DNA from: Marilutibacter chinensis
GTDB lineage: Bacteria > Pseudomonadota > Gammaproteobacteria > Xanthomonadales > Xanthomonadaceae
Assembly (NCBI RefSeq): GCF_021725675.1
Contig: NZ_JAKJPO010000003.1
Coordinates: 434,001 to 498,000 of the forward strand
Direction of reading: 5' to 3'
DNA: 64,000 nucleotides
In this document: piece after piece, positions 25,575-34,268 of the stretch
Position numbering within the stretch: position 1 is the stretch's first letter
Layout: the number at the start of each line of letters is the position of its first letter
Program-made: the position numbers and the translations under genes
Notes under the pieces: generated by a model
What the model was told of the DNA's origin: nothing
Seen by the model: the letters and a program-made list of their open reading frames with translations, nothing else
Databases searched by the model: none

Positions 25575-26539
25575 CGGGCATTGACTCCATCGGCAGGACC
25601 GGCCGCAGCGGATGCATCCGCCGGCAGCGCCCCATCGGGGTTGACGGGCGGCTGACCATCGGGCCCATAGGCCGGCGGCACGTCCGCTCCAGGCATCGTT
25701 TCCATTCCGGGCATCATGCCGGCGCCATCCCCGGCGCCCGACGGCGTGCCCTGCAGCTCGCGCTGCTGCTCCGGCGTCGGCGCGGTGAATGCGGGCGGCG
25801 GCGGCGCCACCTCGGCGAAGTCGTTCTCGACGCGATAGTTGGACACGCGGAATCCGAGCGGATTCAGCAGGCGGTCCCGCTCGCTGAGCTTCAGGTTGGG
25901 CTTGTAGCTGAATTCGAGCGTGGCGATCTTGCCGCTGCTGTCGAGCGGCGTGAAACGGCCGGTGGACTTGTCGTACAGGTTGCGCTGGAAGCGCACCGTC
26001 GCGCCGGTGTAAGGCTGGCCGCCCCCGCCACCGAGCAGGTGGATGCTCACGATCCGGACATGCACCGCCTTGGTTGCGCCGTACAGGGCGGAAGGCCTGT
26101 TGGGGTTCTTGTTCGAATGGATCTCGGTGTACCCCGGCGCGACCTGCTCACCGGCCATCGAGAGCACGGTGTACCAGTTCTGCTGGCCGATCAGGCCGGA
26201 GTCGTAGGACTCGCGCGCCTGCACGAACTGGGCGACGTTGCTCTTGTTGATCGCTTCCTGGGTGGTGACGCTGTTGTTGCCGAAGTTGCCCTGCAGACGC
26301 GCGACGGTGGCCGTACCTGTGTAGGGATCGGCCATGACCAGATACGGCACTTTCTCCTTGAGCGGCAGGAACACGAAGTAACCGCCCGCCAGGATCAGCG
26401 ACATGATGATCGCGCACCAGGCCACCGCCCAGGCACGGCGCTGGCTGCGGCGGGCGATGTCGGCCACGGTCACTTCATAGTTGACCGCCTTGGCCACCGC
26501 CTGGTCGATCTGGGGCGATGAGGTCTTCTTTCCGAACAT
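25571..26539 (-). CDS. virB8: T4SS inner-membrane assembly factor VirB8
   Basis: Bitopic assembly factor of 322 residues: cytosolic N-terminus, one helix (WAVAWCAIIMSLILAGGYFVFL) and a periplasmic NTF2-like domain (about 65-240) with ARESYDSGLIGQQNWYTVLSM. The C-terminal 80 residues form a Pro/Gly-rich extension, longer than in classical VirB8. Twelve bases separate it from virB7. Confidence 0.93.
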   Translation of the reverse strand: MFGKKTSSPQIDQAVAKAVNYEVTVADIARRSQRRAWAVAWCAIIMSLILAGGYFVFLPLKEKVPYLVMADPYTGTATVARLQGNFGNNSVTTQEAINKSNVAQFVQARESYDSGLIGQQNWYTVLSMAGEQVAPGYTEIHSNKNPNRPSALYGATKAVHVRIVSIHLLGGGGGQPYTGATVRFQRNLYDKSTGRFTPLDSSGKIATLEFSYKPNLKLSERDRLLNPLGFRVSNYRVENDFAEVAPPPPAFTAPTPEQQRELQGTPSGAGDGAGMMPGMETMPGADVPPAYGPDGQPPVNPDGALPADASAAAGPADGVNAR

Positions 26540-26551
26540 GGCGCGCCCCGG

Positions 26552-26977
26552 TCAGTTTCCGACTTCGATCGGAGCCGCTGCGGCAGCGGCACGGACGACG
26601 ATCTGGTTGCTTTCCACCGCGACCACGACGCCCTGCGCCGCATAGGCATCGCTCAGCGCGCTGACCGCCGCCTGCAGGTCGGTGGTGTGGATGTCCGCCA
26701 CCGGCTCGTACAGGGTGTAGTCGTTGGCATGCAGGTACGACAGGCTCATCTTCCTGTCTCGCGCCCAACGGCTGAGCATGTTCTTGAGGGTGCCGTCGGC
26801 CGGCGACGCCTGGAACAGGTAGGTCGGCTGCAGGGGGATCGCTTCGGGCGCTTCTGCAAAACCGTTCACGGGCTTCCAGCGACCGCGGACGCCGGGCGCC
26901 TCGGGAGTCGTGCACCCGGCGATGACGGCCACGAGTGCGAATACGGCAAGAATGCGGCGGGGAACAGAGGGATTCAC
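26552..26977 (-). CDS. virB7: T4SS outer-membrane lipoprotein VirB7 with C-terminal N0-like domain
   Basis: Lipoprotein of the outer-membrane core complex, 141 residues. The signal and lipobox VIAGC place the lipidated Cys at about residue 22; a linker follows, then a 75-residue domain (TLKNMLSRWARDRKMSLSYL.. QAAVSALSDAYAAQG) that matches the extra N0 domain seen in Xanthomonas-type VirB7, absent from short Agrobacterium VirB7. GTG start. First gene of the virB operon, with a 548-base region upstream. Confidence 0.9.
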   Translation of the reverse strand: MNPSVPRRILAVFALVAVIAGCTTPEAPGVRGRWKPVNGFAEAPEAIPLQPTYLFQASPADGTLKNMLSRWARDRKMSLSYLHANDYTLYEPVADIHTTDLQAAVSALSDAYAAQGVVVAVESNQIVVRAAAAAAPIEVGN

Positions 26978-27525
26978 GGCTTCACTCTTCGGCTGAAATG
27001 CGGGCAGACAGCATCGGCGCGCGCCCTTCGGCGCACGCAGGCATGTGGAGCAAACGCAGGGTCAGGGCACCGGTGGGCCCTGGAGAAAAACCGGGTGTGT
27101 GTACGTCGTGCGAAGAAGACCGCGTCGTCGCGGTGTCAGTTCGATAACGAGGGGCAAAACGCCACGCCATGCGGCGCGTCGCCCGTTCCGTGGCCGCCAT
27201 GTCCTTCCGTTCCCCCTGTCATCCAACTCCTTCAAACACGCTTCCCGATGGTGGCTTGGAACCAATCACGTCCGGGCACCCCCCGATACGTTCCATCAAC
27301 GAGCCGATCCATCGAACCTTCGCGGCCTGTTTGCATACTCGTGCGTACAGGCTCTGTGTAAACGGTACCGGCGTTGTCGACGACTCGTCAAGTCCGTCGC
27401 ATGTCCGTATGCTTGCGCGATCGGTGTCTCGTCACTCAGGAACATTCGATCGACACCATTTAGTGACGAACGTCACATTTGCGACGCTCCAGAACCGAAT
27501 CAATGATGATGCACGGATGCGTTAG
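26978..27525. promoter_or_regulatory. Divergent control region between virB7 and the fimV-like gene
   Basis: This 548-base gene-free region must hold promoters for the virB operon (leftward) and the fimV-like gene (rightward). A CRP/Clp-like site at 27462-27477 is the clearest element. Just right of it, TTGCGA, 17 bases, then AATGAT could be a weak sigma-70 promoter for fimV. No CpxR-type direct repeat, which controls some Xanthomonas T4SS operons, was seen. Base composition is lower in GC than the flanking genes. Confidence 0.5.
27462..27477 (+). promoter_or_regulatory. CRP/Clp-like operator
   Basis: AGTGA-N6-TCACA matches nine of ten positions of the CRP consensus TGTGA-N6-TCACA, and the right flank continues ATTT as in the best sites. 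It lies about 50 bases before the fimV-like ATG and about 490 before virB7. Xanthomonadaceae have a CRP homologue, Clp, with the same specificity. Binding is inferred. Confidence 0.5.
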
Positions 27526-29190
27526 ATGCGTTACAGGACATTGCTGCTGTCGGGTCTGATGCTGGCGTCGCCGGCTCAGGCACTGGACATAGAACCGATC
27601 ACGATCCGCTCCGCGCTGGGCCAGCCGCTGCTGGCCGAGATCCCGATCGAGGCCACCGAGGACGAGTTGCGCGATCTGCGCGCCGGTCTCGCGCCGGCGG
27701 TGGTGTTCGCCCGCGTCGGCCTGACCCGGCCGCAAGGAACGGTGGCCGGCCTGCGCTTCGCGGTCGTCGACGCACGCAACGGGCCGTTGATCCGCATCAC
27801 CACCGACGCACCGGTGAGCGAGACGTTCTTCACCTTCCTGGTCCAGCTCGAATGGAGCTCGGGCAAGATGATCCGCGAGTTCTCGGTGGCCCTGCAGGAA
27901 CCCGCATCGATGCCGGTGGCACAGCTGCCGGCGATCACGCCACCGCAACAGGCGCCGACCATGCCGGCGTCGACGGGAGCAGGCGCAGCGGAAACCGCCG
28001 CAACGCCCCCGCCGGTGGCTGCCGTCGCGCCGATCGCGCCGATCGCGCTGGCGGTGCCGGCGGCCGAGGCCGCGCCGGTCGAACTGAACGTGCCGGTAGC
28101 CGAGGTCGCACCGATCGCGCTCGCCGGCCCCGCCGGGGAACCCGCGCCGATCCCGCTGGCTGCGCGGCCGACCGCGCCGTCGCCTGCACCGTCGCGATCC
28201 CTGCCCGAGACCACCGCCGCTCCGGTGGCCGCGATTCCGCTGCGGCAATCCCCGCCGGCCGCGCCATCGCCACCGTCATCGCGGCCCATGTCTCGCGCGA
28301 CATCGAACGCATCGCCTGCCCTGGCATCGGCAGGCGATGGAAAGGCGGCGCCCCGGGCCGAACCGCCCCCGACGACCTCCTCCGCATCGTCGCCGGTTGC
28401 CTCGATTCCGGCCGGCGGCCGCCGCTATGGACCGGTGAGGCCGGGCGAGGCGCTGTCCCGGATCGCGGCGCAGGTGGACGAAGCCGGCACCCGGCACGAG
28501 CAGGCATTGGCGGCGTTGCTGCTGGCCAATCCCGATGCCTTCATCGGCGGCAACATCAATCGCCTCAAGCGCGGCGCGGTGCTGCGGCTGCCGTCGGCGT
28601 CGGAACTCGCGTCCATCCAGGCCGCCCACGCGCAGCGGCTGGTGCACCTGCAGATCCGCGCATGGCACGAAGGCCCGGACGCGGTCGCGGACGCCGAGAT
28701 GGCGGCGGCACGGGCCGCGGTCGAGGCCGACATGGCCGCCGCCGCGGCGGCGGCAAGGGTCGTGCCGGATTCCGGTCGCCTGGAAATCACTCCGCCGGGG
28801 CCAGAAGCCTCGGACGAGTCCACGGCGCAGCCCCGCCCCCCCGACATCGCCATGTCCGCCGCGGCGGCGGACGATGAGGCGATCGCCAGCCGCGAGGCCG
28901 AAATCGAGCATCTGCGCCAGCGTGTGGCCGAGCTGGAGGGCTCGAGCGAAGAGATGCAGCGCGTGATCGCGATCCAGGACGAGGCGCTGGCGAAGGCACA
29001 GCAACGGCTTGCGCAGCGAGGCGGCGACGGCGGCGGTCTCGTCATCGCACGGTCTTCGTGGCCGTGGGCCGCGGCAGTCGCCCTGCTGCTGGCGGGCGTG
29101 GCGGGCGCGTTGAAATATCGGCGTGCAAGACTGGCGGACGGTGGGTCACCCAGCACGGGCAGCCGCTGGCCGCGGTGGCATCGTCCTTGA
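27526..29190 (+). CDS. FimV/HubP-like peptidoglycan-binding membrane protein
   Basis: A 554-residue protein with a signal peptide (ends PAQA-LD) and the FimV N-terminal domain (about 20-125; IRSALGQPLLAEIPIEA). A Pro/Ala-rich linker (130-280) leads to a LysM-like FimV motif (GRRYGPVRPGEALSRIAAQV.. FIGGNINRLKRGAVLRLP), a helical region with a coiled coil (REAEIEHLRQRVAELEGS) and one C-terminal helix near 510-530. FimV/HubP proteins organise cell poles and type IV pili. It lies between virB7 and virD4, so it may position the T4SS in the envelope; this is an inference. It lacks the long cytosolic TPR domain of full FimV. Confidence 0.8.
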   Translation: MRYRTLLLSGLMLASPAQALDIEPITIRSALGQPLLAEIPIEATEDELRDLRAGLAPAVVFARVGLTRPQGTVAGLRFAVVDARNGPLIRITTDAPVSETFFTFLVQLEWSSGKMIREFSVALQEPASMPVAQLPAITPPQQAPTMPASTGAGAAETAATPPPVAAVAPIAPIALAVPAAEAAPVELNVPVAEVAPIALAGPAGEPAPIPLAARPTAPSPAPSRSLPETTAAPVAAIPLRQSPPAAPSPPSSRPMSRATSNASPALASAGDGKAAPRAEPPPTTSSASSPVASIPAGGRRYGPVRPGEALSRIAAQVDEAGTRHEQALAALLLANPDAFIGGNINRLKRGAVLRLPSASELASIQAAHAQRLVHLQIRAWHEGPDAVADAEMAAARAAVEADMAAAAAAARVVPDSGRLEITPPGPEASDESTAQPRPPDIAMSAAAADDEAIASREAEIEHLRQRVAELEGSSEEMQRVIAIQDEALAKAQQRLAQRGGDGGGLVIARSSWPWAAAVALLLAGVAGALKYRRARLADGGSPSTGSRWPRWHRP

Positions 29191-29553
29191 CGCCCGTCGA
29201 AGGGGAGTGCTAGACGGTGCTGTTCGTCGCGTCGATAACGGGTGCGGTTGCACCGAACGCTCCACGCAGCCGTCGGGGGACAGGACACCGTGGAGCGGCG
29301 GCTGCCCGCAAGCCGTCCTGCCAGGCCGCACCCTCATCGTCATGACGGAAACATCCGGAACCGCACGAGCAACGGAGGCTCCATGATCGACACCCCCCCG
29401 CCCGCGACCGTACCTCACGACGTCGCCACGCCTCCCTGGCAGCCATCCCGCGTCCACGCAATGGCGTCATCGCCCGGGTCGCGCCGATCCTCCGAAGGAG
29501 CTGCCAACCCCACCGGCGGACCGGCACACTCCAGGAATCGATAGAGACACGCC
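29191..29553. other. Gap between the fimV-like gene and the coiled-coil gene
   Basis: These 363 bases contain a short hairpin at 29241-29254 (GGTGC-GGTT-GCACC), 50 bases after the fimV-like stop, and one possible small gene near the right end, annotated separately. Nothing else is convincing. Confidence 0.5.
29383..29544 (+). CDS. Possible small Pro/Ser-rich ORF
   Basis: A 53-codon frame starting MIDTPPPATVPHDVATPPW, with a strong GGAGG 5 bases before its ATG. It ends 10 bases before the next gene. The first 25 codons look GC3-biased, the rest does not. No family match. Could be a leader that couples to the downstream coiled-coil gene, or spurious. Confidence 0.3.
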   Translation: MIDTPPPATVPHDVATPPWQPSRVHAMASSPGSRRSSEGAANPTGGPAHSRNR

Positions 29554-30174
29554 ATGCAAGACGCGAAGTACAACGAGATGATCGACTTCCTGGAAAAGGC
29601 GAGCCTGCTCGCCGCGGACCTGGAACGTCGCTGCATCGGCGCTGCCGAGCAGCAGCAGAGCAGCGCCCGCGATCTGCTGCAGACGCTGCAACGGGTCGAA
29701 ACCAATCTCGACCAGGTCGTCTCTGCGGGCAAGACCGAGCTGGTGCAGCATGCGCAGTCCGCGGTGCGGCAGGCACTGGCGCAGGAGGTCGGGGCGGCGA
29801 CCAAGGCGATCGGCGAAAGCGCGAGCCAGTTGCGGCAGATGAGCGAACAGCTCAAGCGCGAACAGTCCGCGGTCGGCATGCGGATGCGGGTGATGGGATG
29901 GAAGACGATGATCGCGGTCGGCGCGGCGGCGTTCCTGGCCCTGGCCGGTACCGGCTTCGCGCTGTGGCACAACGTCAAGCGCATCCAGCGCACCCAGGTC
30001 CAGGCCGAGGTGCTCGACGCGCTCCAGCACGTGACCGTGACCTCGTGCGATGGACGCCCCTGTATGAAGCTGGTCGACGGCCAGCCGCGCTGGAGCAAGA
30101 ACCCCGACTACGTGCTGGTCGACACCGCCCCGCCCGGCGCCGGGCAGCCGGCCCGCAGCGGTACCGCGCGCTGA
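29554..30174 (+). CDS. Coiled-coil single-pass membrane protein upstream of virD4
   Basis: A 206-residue protein not assigned to a firm family. Residues 1-110 are a long amphipathic helix rich in Ala, Gln and Glu (EMIDFLEKASLLAADLERRC..), probably coiled coil. One helix follows at 118-140 (MIAVGAAAFLALAGTGFALW), then about 65 exported or cytosolic residues with two cysteines (TSCDGRPCMKL). Layout and position before a coupling protein recall mobilisation or relaxation accessory proteins kept by some T4SS loci. It is 66 bases before virD4 on the same strand, so they are probably cotranscribed. Confidence 0.6.
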   Translation: MQDAKYNEMIDFLEKASLLAADLERRCIGAAEQQQSSARDLLQTLQRVETNLDQVVSAGKTELVQHAQSAVRQALAQEVGAATKAIGESASQLRQMSEQLKREQSAVGMRMRVMGWKTMIAVGAAAFLALAGTGFALWHNVKRIQRTQVQAEVLDALQHVTVTSCDGRPCMKLVDGQPRWSKNPDYVLVDTAPPGAGQPARSGTAR

Positions 30175-30240
30175 GCGGCGCGCCGTTCCGCGGGCACTCC
30201 GGCCCATGTTTATCGACAGACCGAACGACAGGTTGAAGCC

Positions 30241-31986
30241 GTGACCAAACCCAAACTGATCATCGTCCTGATCCTCACCGCGCTTACGCTTCTGGCCGGG
30301 CTGTACGCATCCGGCTGGCTTGCGCTGACGTTCATGAAGCTGGACACCGGCTCGTTGAAGTTCAGCACGTGGTGGAGCTACATGCAGCTGCTCGAGCATC
30401 CGCGGATGCAGCCGTTCGCCGGCCGGGTCAAGTTCGCGGGCCTGATCGGCTTCGGGCTGCCCCTGCTGTTCTGGATCGGCGCGATCGTGCTGGTCCTGCG
30501 CGGCGGCCAGCACAAGGACCTGCATGGCAAGGCGCGATTCGCCCGCCTCGGCGACCTCGCCGGCAAGGGCTTCCTGAAGTCCGCCAGCAACGGCATCGTC
30601 GTCGGCAAGATGGGCGGCAAGCTGCTGCGCCTGGCTGGCCAGCAGTTCGTGATCCTCGCCGCCCCCACCCGCTCCGGCAAGGGCGTCGGCGTGGTGATCC
30701 CCAACCTGCTCGAGTACGGCGAGTCGGTCGTGGTCCTCGACATCAAGCAGGAGAACTTCGACCTGACGTCGGGCTGGCGCGCCCAGCAGGGCCAGGAGAT
30801 CTACCTGTTCAACCCGTTCGCCGACGACCGCCGCACCCATCGCTGGAATCCGCTCACCTACGTGTCCAACGATCCCGCCTTCCGGGTCTCGGACCTGATG
30901 AGCATCGCCGCGATGCTCTACCCGGATGGCGACGACAAGGACAAGTTCTGGACCAGCCAGTCCCGCAACGCATTCATGGCCTTCACCCTGTACCTGTTCG
31001 AGAAGGCCGACCACGAGGGCACGGACACACCCACGCTGGGCGGCGTCTACCGGCTGTCGTCCGACACCGGCGGCCAGGAGCTCAAGCCGTATCTGGAAGG
31101 CCTTTCCAAGGCATCCTTCCTCAGTTCGAACGCGCGCACCGCATTCGCCGGGCTGCTGTCGCAGGCCGACGTCACCTTCGCGTCGATCATCGGAAGCTTC
31201 AAGGAGCCGCTCAACGCCTGGATCAATCCGGTGCTCGACGCGGCGACCAGCGCCGACGACTTCCGCCTGGACGACGTGCGCAAGCGCAAGATGACGATCT
31301 ACATCGGCATCCAGCCCAACAAACTGGCCGAAAGCCGGCTGATCGTGAACCTGTTCTTCAGCCAGCTGATCAACGTCAACACCAAGGAACTGCCGCAGAA
31401 CAATCCCGAACTCAAGCACCAGTGCCTGCTGCTGATGGACGAGTTCACCGCGCTGGGCCGCGTCGACATCATCGCCAAGGCGGTCGCCTACATGGCCGGC
31501 TACAACCTGCGCCTGCTGCCGATCATCCAGTCGATGGCGCAGTTGGACGCGGTCTACGGCAAGGAACTGTCGCGGACGATCATCACCAACCACGCGCTGC
31601 AGATCCTCTACGCACCGCGCGAGCAGCAGGACGCGAACGACTACTCGGACATGCTCGGCTACACCACCGTGCACCGCAGGAACCGCACCCGCTCGCGCGG
31701 CCAGGGCCGCAGCACCTCCTACAGCGAGACGCAGGAGAAGCGCGCGCTGATGCTGCCGCAGGAGCTCAAGGCGATGGGGCCGGACAAGGAGATCTTCCTG
31801 TACGAGGGGCTGGCGCATCCGGTGATGTGCGAGAAGATCCGCTACTACCAGGACCGCCACTTCACCCGGCGCCTGCTGCCGAAGGTCGAGGTGCCTTTCA
31901 TCGCGATGCACGAGGCCGCCAGCCCGGAAGTCCGGATGAACACCGCCTCCGGCGGGAGCGTCGCGCCGGCGTTGCGGACCCCGTGA
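30241..31986 (+). CDS. virD4: T4SS coupling protein VirD4
   Basis: Hexameric inner-membrane ATPase that recruits effectors to the T4SS; 581 residues from a GTG start. Two N-terminal helices (LIIVLILTALTLLAGLYASG and LIGFGLPLLFWIGAIVLVL) precede the motor, with Walker A APTRSGKGVGVVIPN near 143, GESVVVLDIKQE, and Walker B QCLLLMDEFTALGR. The all-alpha domain between about 190 and 320 is where Xanthomonas VirD4 binds effector tails. Transcribed opposite to virB7-virB6, with fimV and the coiled-coil gene. Confidence 0.95.
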   Translation: MTKPKLIIVLILTALTLLAGLYASGWLALTFMKLDTGSLKFSTWWSYMQLLEHPRMQPFAGRVKFAGLIGFGLPLLFWIGAIVLVLRGGQHKDLHGKARFARLGDLAGKGFLKSASNGIVVGKMGGKLLRLAGQQFVILAAPTRSGKGVGVVIPNLLEYGESVVVLDIKQENFDLTSGWRAQQGQEIYLFNPFADDRRTHRWNPLTYVSNDPAFRVSDLMSIAAMLYPDGDDKDKFWTSQSRNAFMAFTLYLFEKADHEGTDTPTLGGVYRLSSDTGGQELKPYLEGLSKASFLSSNARTAFAGLLSQADVTFASIIGSFKEPLNAWINPVLDAATSADDFRLDDVRKRKMTIYIGIQPNKLAESRLIVNLFFSQLINVNTKELPQNNPELKHQCLLLMDEFTALGRVDIIAKAVAYMAGYNLRLLPIIQSMAQLDAVYGKELSRTIITNHALQILYAPREQQDANDYSDMLGYTTVHRRNRTRSRGQGRSTSYSETQEKRALMLPQELKAMGPDKEIFLYEGLAHPVMCEKIRYYQDRHFTRRLLPKVEVPFIAMHEAASPEVRMNTASGGSVAPALRTP

Positions 31987-31995
31987 CGAACCGCC

Positions 31996-32020
31996 GCCCG
32001 GCCGTGCGCCTCGGCCGGGC
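31996..32020. terminator. Bidirectional hairpin between virD4 and the glycosyltransferase gene
   Basis: An 8-bp perfect stem (GCCCGGCC / GGCCGGGC) with a 9-base loop lies between two convergent stops, 9 bases after virD4's and directly next to the other. Good position for a shared terminator, though no T-tract follows. Confidence 0.5.
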
Positions 32021-33430
32021 TCAGGCCGTCCGCCGCAGTCGCAGCAGCACGGGCGGCAAGCGCAGCAGGCAGGCGACGACGATCAGCAGGTCGGAGAACA
32101 TCAGCAGAGCGCGCAACGGAACGCTGGACACCGCCTTGCCGAGCACGGCAAGACGTTCGCCCCGCAGTGCGGTGGCCACCACCAGCGCGATCCATACGGC
32201 GGCATCGGCCAGCAGCAGACCTGCCGCCGCGCCGGCCTGGCCGAGCGCGACAAGCGCCAACGCCAGCGCCGGAACCAGCACCTTCTCCAGCGCAGTCGCC
32301 GCCTGCGCCCACCCGATCGGCCGGCCCTGTTCGCGGGTCAGGCGCTCGCCGAACGGCTGCCGATAGGCTTCCACCGCGCGGCGCGACTCCACACCGGAAC
32401 GTGGCCCGTGGCGCTGCCGCGCATGCCAGCGCCGCCACGCGCGCCGCGGCCACTTCAATGGACTGCGGATCAGGGCATCGAACTCGGCGCAGCTTTGCAG
32501 GTAGGCCGAGGTCGCTCGGCACTGGCTGGCCGGCAGATCGCCGAGCGACACCGCGGGCGCGTGCGCATGCACGTCGGGCAGCCGTGCGTTGCGATAGCCC
32601 TCGTTGTTCAGCGCCATCGCCACGAACAGGTCGGGCTGGCCGGTAATGCCGTCGCCGTAGACCGGCTCGAAGCGGTCGAACACATCCTTCAGATAGCCGC
32701 GGCGATAGGCGGTCGCTCGGCCGCAGGCGACCGCAACGCCACCGAACAGCGCCATCTGCCCGCGCTCGAGGAAGTTCTGCTGGAAACGGCCGGCACAGTC
32801 GCGGAATGCGGCGCCCAGCCATGCAGCCAGGCGGCGCAGGCGGTCCCCGCACAGGCGCGGATCGATGTACGGGTCGCCGGCGACCCACTGCAGGAACGTG
32901 TCGCTCCCGGCCCAGCGGCGGCGATCGCCGGCCGTGCCTGGCCTGCAGATGCCCGCCGCGCTGGCGACGCCGACGCCTTCGTACAGCGCCTGCACGCAGC
33001 GACGGATGTAGTCGCGCGACTCGAGCACCACATCGGCGTCGAGCACGAACAGCACGTCGCCGTCCAGCTCCCGCGCCTGGCGCTTCAGGGTCGGCGCCTT
33101 GCCGAGCGACCACTTGCGCTCGATGACCTCCAGCTCCAGCGCGTTGGCGAGCGCGAACTCCGAAGCGATCCGTGCGGCATGGTCGCCCTGGACACCGCCG
33201 TCATCGATCAGGATCACGCGCCGGAACGGGTGGTCCTGGGTCAGCAGGGAGGCCAGGCAATAGGCGATGTCCGGCTGGTGTCCGTCGGCGTGGATGACGA
33301 CGTCGACGGTCGCACGCCGCCAGTCTTCGGTCGGGGTCGGGACCGTCCGCTCCGGCCCGCGCAGCAGCCCGAACGCACTGATCAGTGCATTCGGTCCGAG
33401 CGCGCACAGGCAGTGGGCGGTCGCAGGCAC
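32021..33430 (-). CDS. Family 2 glycosyltransferase with C-terminal membrane helices
   Basis: A 469-residue GT-A fold enzyme. The nucleotide-sugar domain (about 40-300) has VDVVIHADGHQPDIAYCLAS, RVILIDDGG, the DXD-type motif VLFVLDADVV and a later GDGITGQPD. Two or three hydrophobic helices close the protein (ALALALVALGQAGAAAGLLL, LLMFSDLLIVVACLL). Sugar donor and acceptor cannot be told. GTG start, three bases after the stop of a possible leader ORF that holds the only good Shine-Dalgarno. Confidence 0.8.
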   Translation of the reverse strand: MPATAHCLCALGPNALISAFGLLRGPERTVPTPTEDWRRATVDVVIHADGHQPDIAYCLASLLTQDHPFRRVILIDDGGVQGDHAARIASEFALANALELEVIERKWSLGKAPTLKRQARELDGDVLFVLDADVVLESRDYIRRCVQALYEGVGVASAAGICRPGTAGDRRRWAGSDTFLQWVAGDPYIDPRLCGDRLRRLAAWLGAAFRDCAGRFQQNFLERGQMALFGGVAVACGRATAYRRGYLKDVFDRFEPVYGDGITGQPDLFVAMALNNEGYRNARLPDVHAHAPAVSLGDLPASQCRATSAYLQSCAEFDALIRSPLKWPRRAWRRWHARQRHGPRSGVESRRAVEAYRQPFGERLTREQGRPIGWAQAATALEKVLVPALALALVALGQAGAAAGLLLADAAVWIALVVATALRGERLAVLGKAVSSVPLRALLMFSDLLIVVACLLRLPPVLLRLRRTA

Positions 33431-33433
33431 GAC

Positions 33434-33505
33434 TCAGCCGCCCTGCGCCGCGACGCGACGGGGTAGCGCCGTTCCGGATGCGCGAAGCCTTGGGACCGGT
33501 CGCAT
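33434..33505 (-). CDS. Possible leader ORF of the glycosyltransferase gene
   Basis: A 23-codon frame (MRPVPRLRASGTALPRRVAA..) with AAGGAGG 5 bases before its ATG. Its TGA is followed by GTC and then the glycosyltransferase GTG, so terminating ribosomes could restart there. It is very basic, like many uORFs. Function in control is inference. Confidence 0.35.
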   Translation of the reverse strand: MRPVPRLRASGTALPRRVAAQGG

Positions 33506-33661
33506 CGGAGCCTCCTTCGGGACGTTGGGGATCGGGTTTGTTGAGATACCCGTCACAGGAGTGACGCAAAAAACATGCCATTCCGGGCACCTCGGCGCCC
33601 GCGGCCGCGCAGCCGGCGACGAACGGCGGGCACGGCGTTGGCGGAAAGGACCGCGGAGCGG

Positions 33662-34264
33662 TTACACCGTGCCCCGGTTGCGGCCGATCCACGGGCGGTA
33701 CCAGGTGCGGATGCGGGCCATGTCCGCGGCCGGATCATCGCTGGTCTCGAACACTTCGCCGATCCCGATCACCCGCTCGGGATAGTGGAAATAGGCCGCC
33801 AGCACCGGAACGCCGGCTGCGCGGGCGATCTTCAGGAAGCCCGACTTCCATTCCCTGACCGGTTTGCGGGTGCCTTCCGGAGCGATCACGAACCAGATCC
33901 GCTCGGCCGCACGGATCATCTCCGCCGCCTGCTCGACCATCCCGCGCGGCGCCCGGCGATCGATCGGAATCGCGCCCAGCCGCCGCAGCAATGGTCCGAG
34001 CGGCCACCAGAACAGCTGATGCTTGCCCAGCACCCGCACGTCCAGCCCCAGCGCGATCTTCGCGGCGAAACCCCAGATGCCATCCCAGTTCGACGAGTGC
34101 GGCGCCGCGATCACCACCAGCTTGGGAATATCAGGGATGTTGCCGACCACCCGCCAGCCGCCCAGCCGCAGCACCGTGCGGCCGAGCCAGCGGGTGAAAC
34201 GGTTGGGACGAACCCTCGGCATCGAAGGCGGAATGTGCGGCAACAGCGCGGCTTCGTCGACCAA
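33662..34264 (-). CDS. Lysophospholipid acyltransferase family protein (PlsC-like)
   Basis: A 200-residue 1-acyl-glycerol-phosphate acyltransferase-like protein. Block I is VIAAPHSSNWDG (HX4D variant), and block III is VIAPEGTRKP. The surrounding GAIPIDRRAP and hydrophobic central strand fit small PlsC proteins that act at the inner membrane. Shorter than true PlsC, so the acceptor lipid is open. The ArfB gene ends 4 bases upstream. Confidence 0.85.
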   Translation of the reverse strand: MVDEAALLPHIPPSMPRVRPNRFTRWLGRTVLRLGGWRVVGNIPDIPKLVVIAAPHSSNWDGIWGFAAKIALGLDVRVLGKHQLFWWPLGPLLRRLGAIPIDRRAPRGMVEQAAEMIRAAERIWFVIAPEGTRKPVREWKSGFLKIARAAGVPVLAAYFHYPERVIGIGEVFETSDDPAADMARIRTWYRPWIGRNRGTV

Positions 34265-34268
34265 GCCT

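Noticed and set aside
26978-27525. CpxR-type box for the virB operon
   Set aside because: No GTAAA-N5-GTAAA direct repeat; only single GTAAA-like strings.
33551-33566. CGTCAC-AGGA-GTGACG as a CRP/Clp site
   Set aside because: Half-sites face the wrong way (TCAC-N4-GTGA); it is only a small hairpin.
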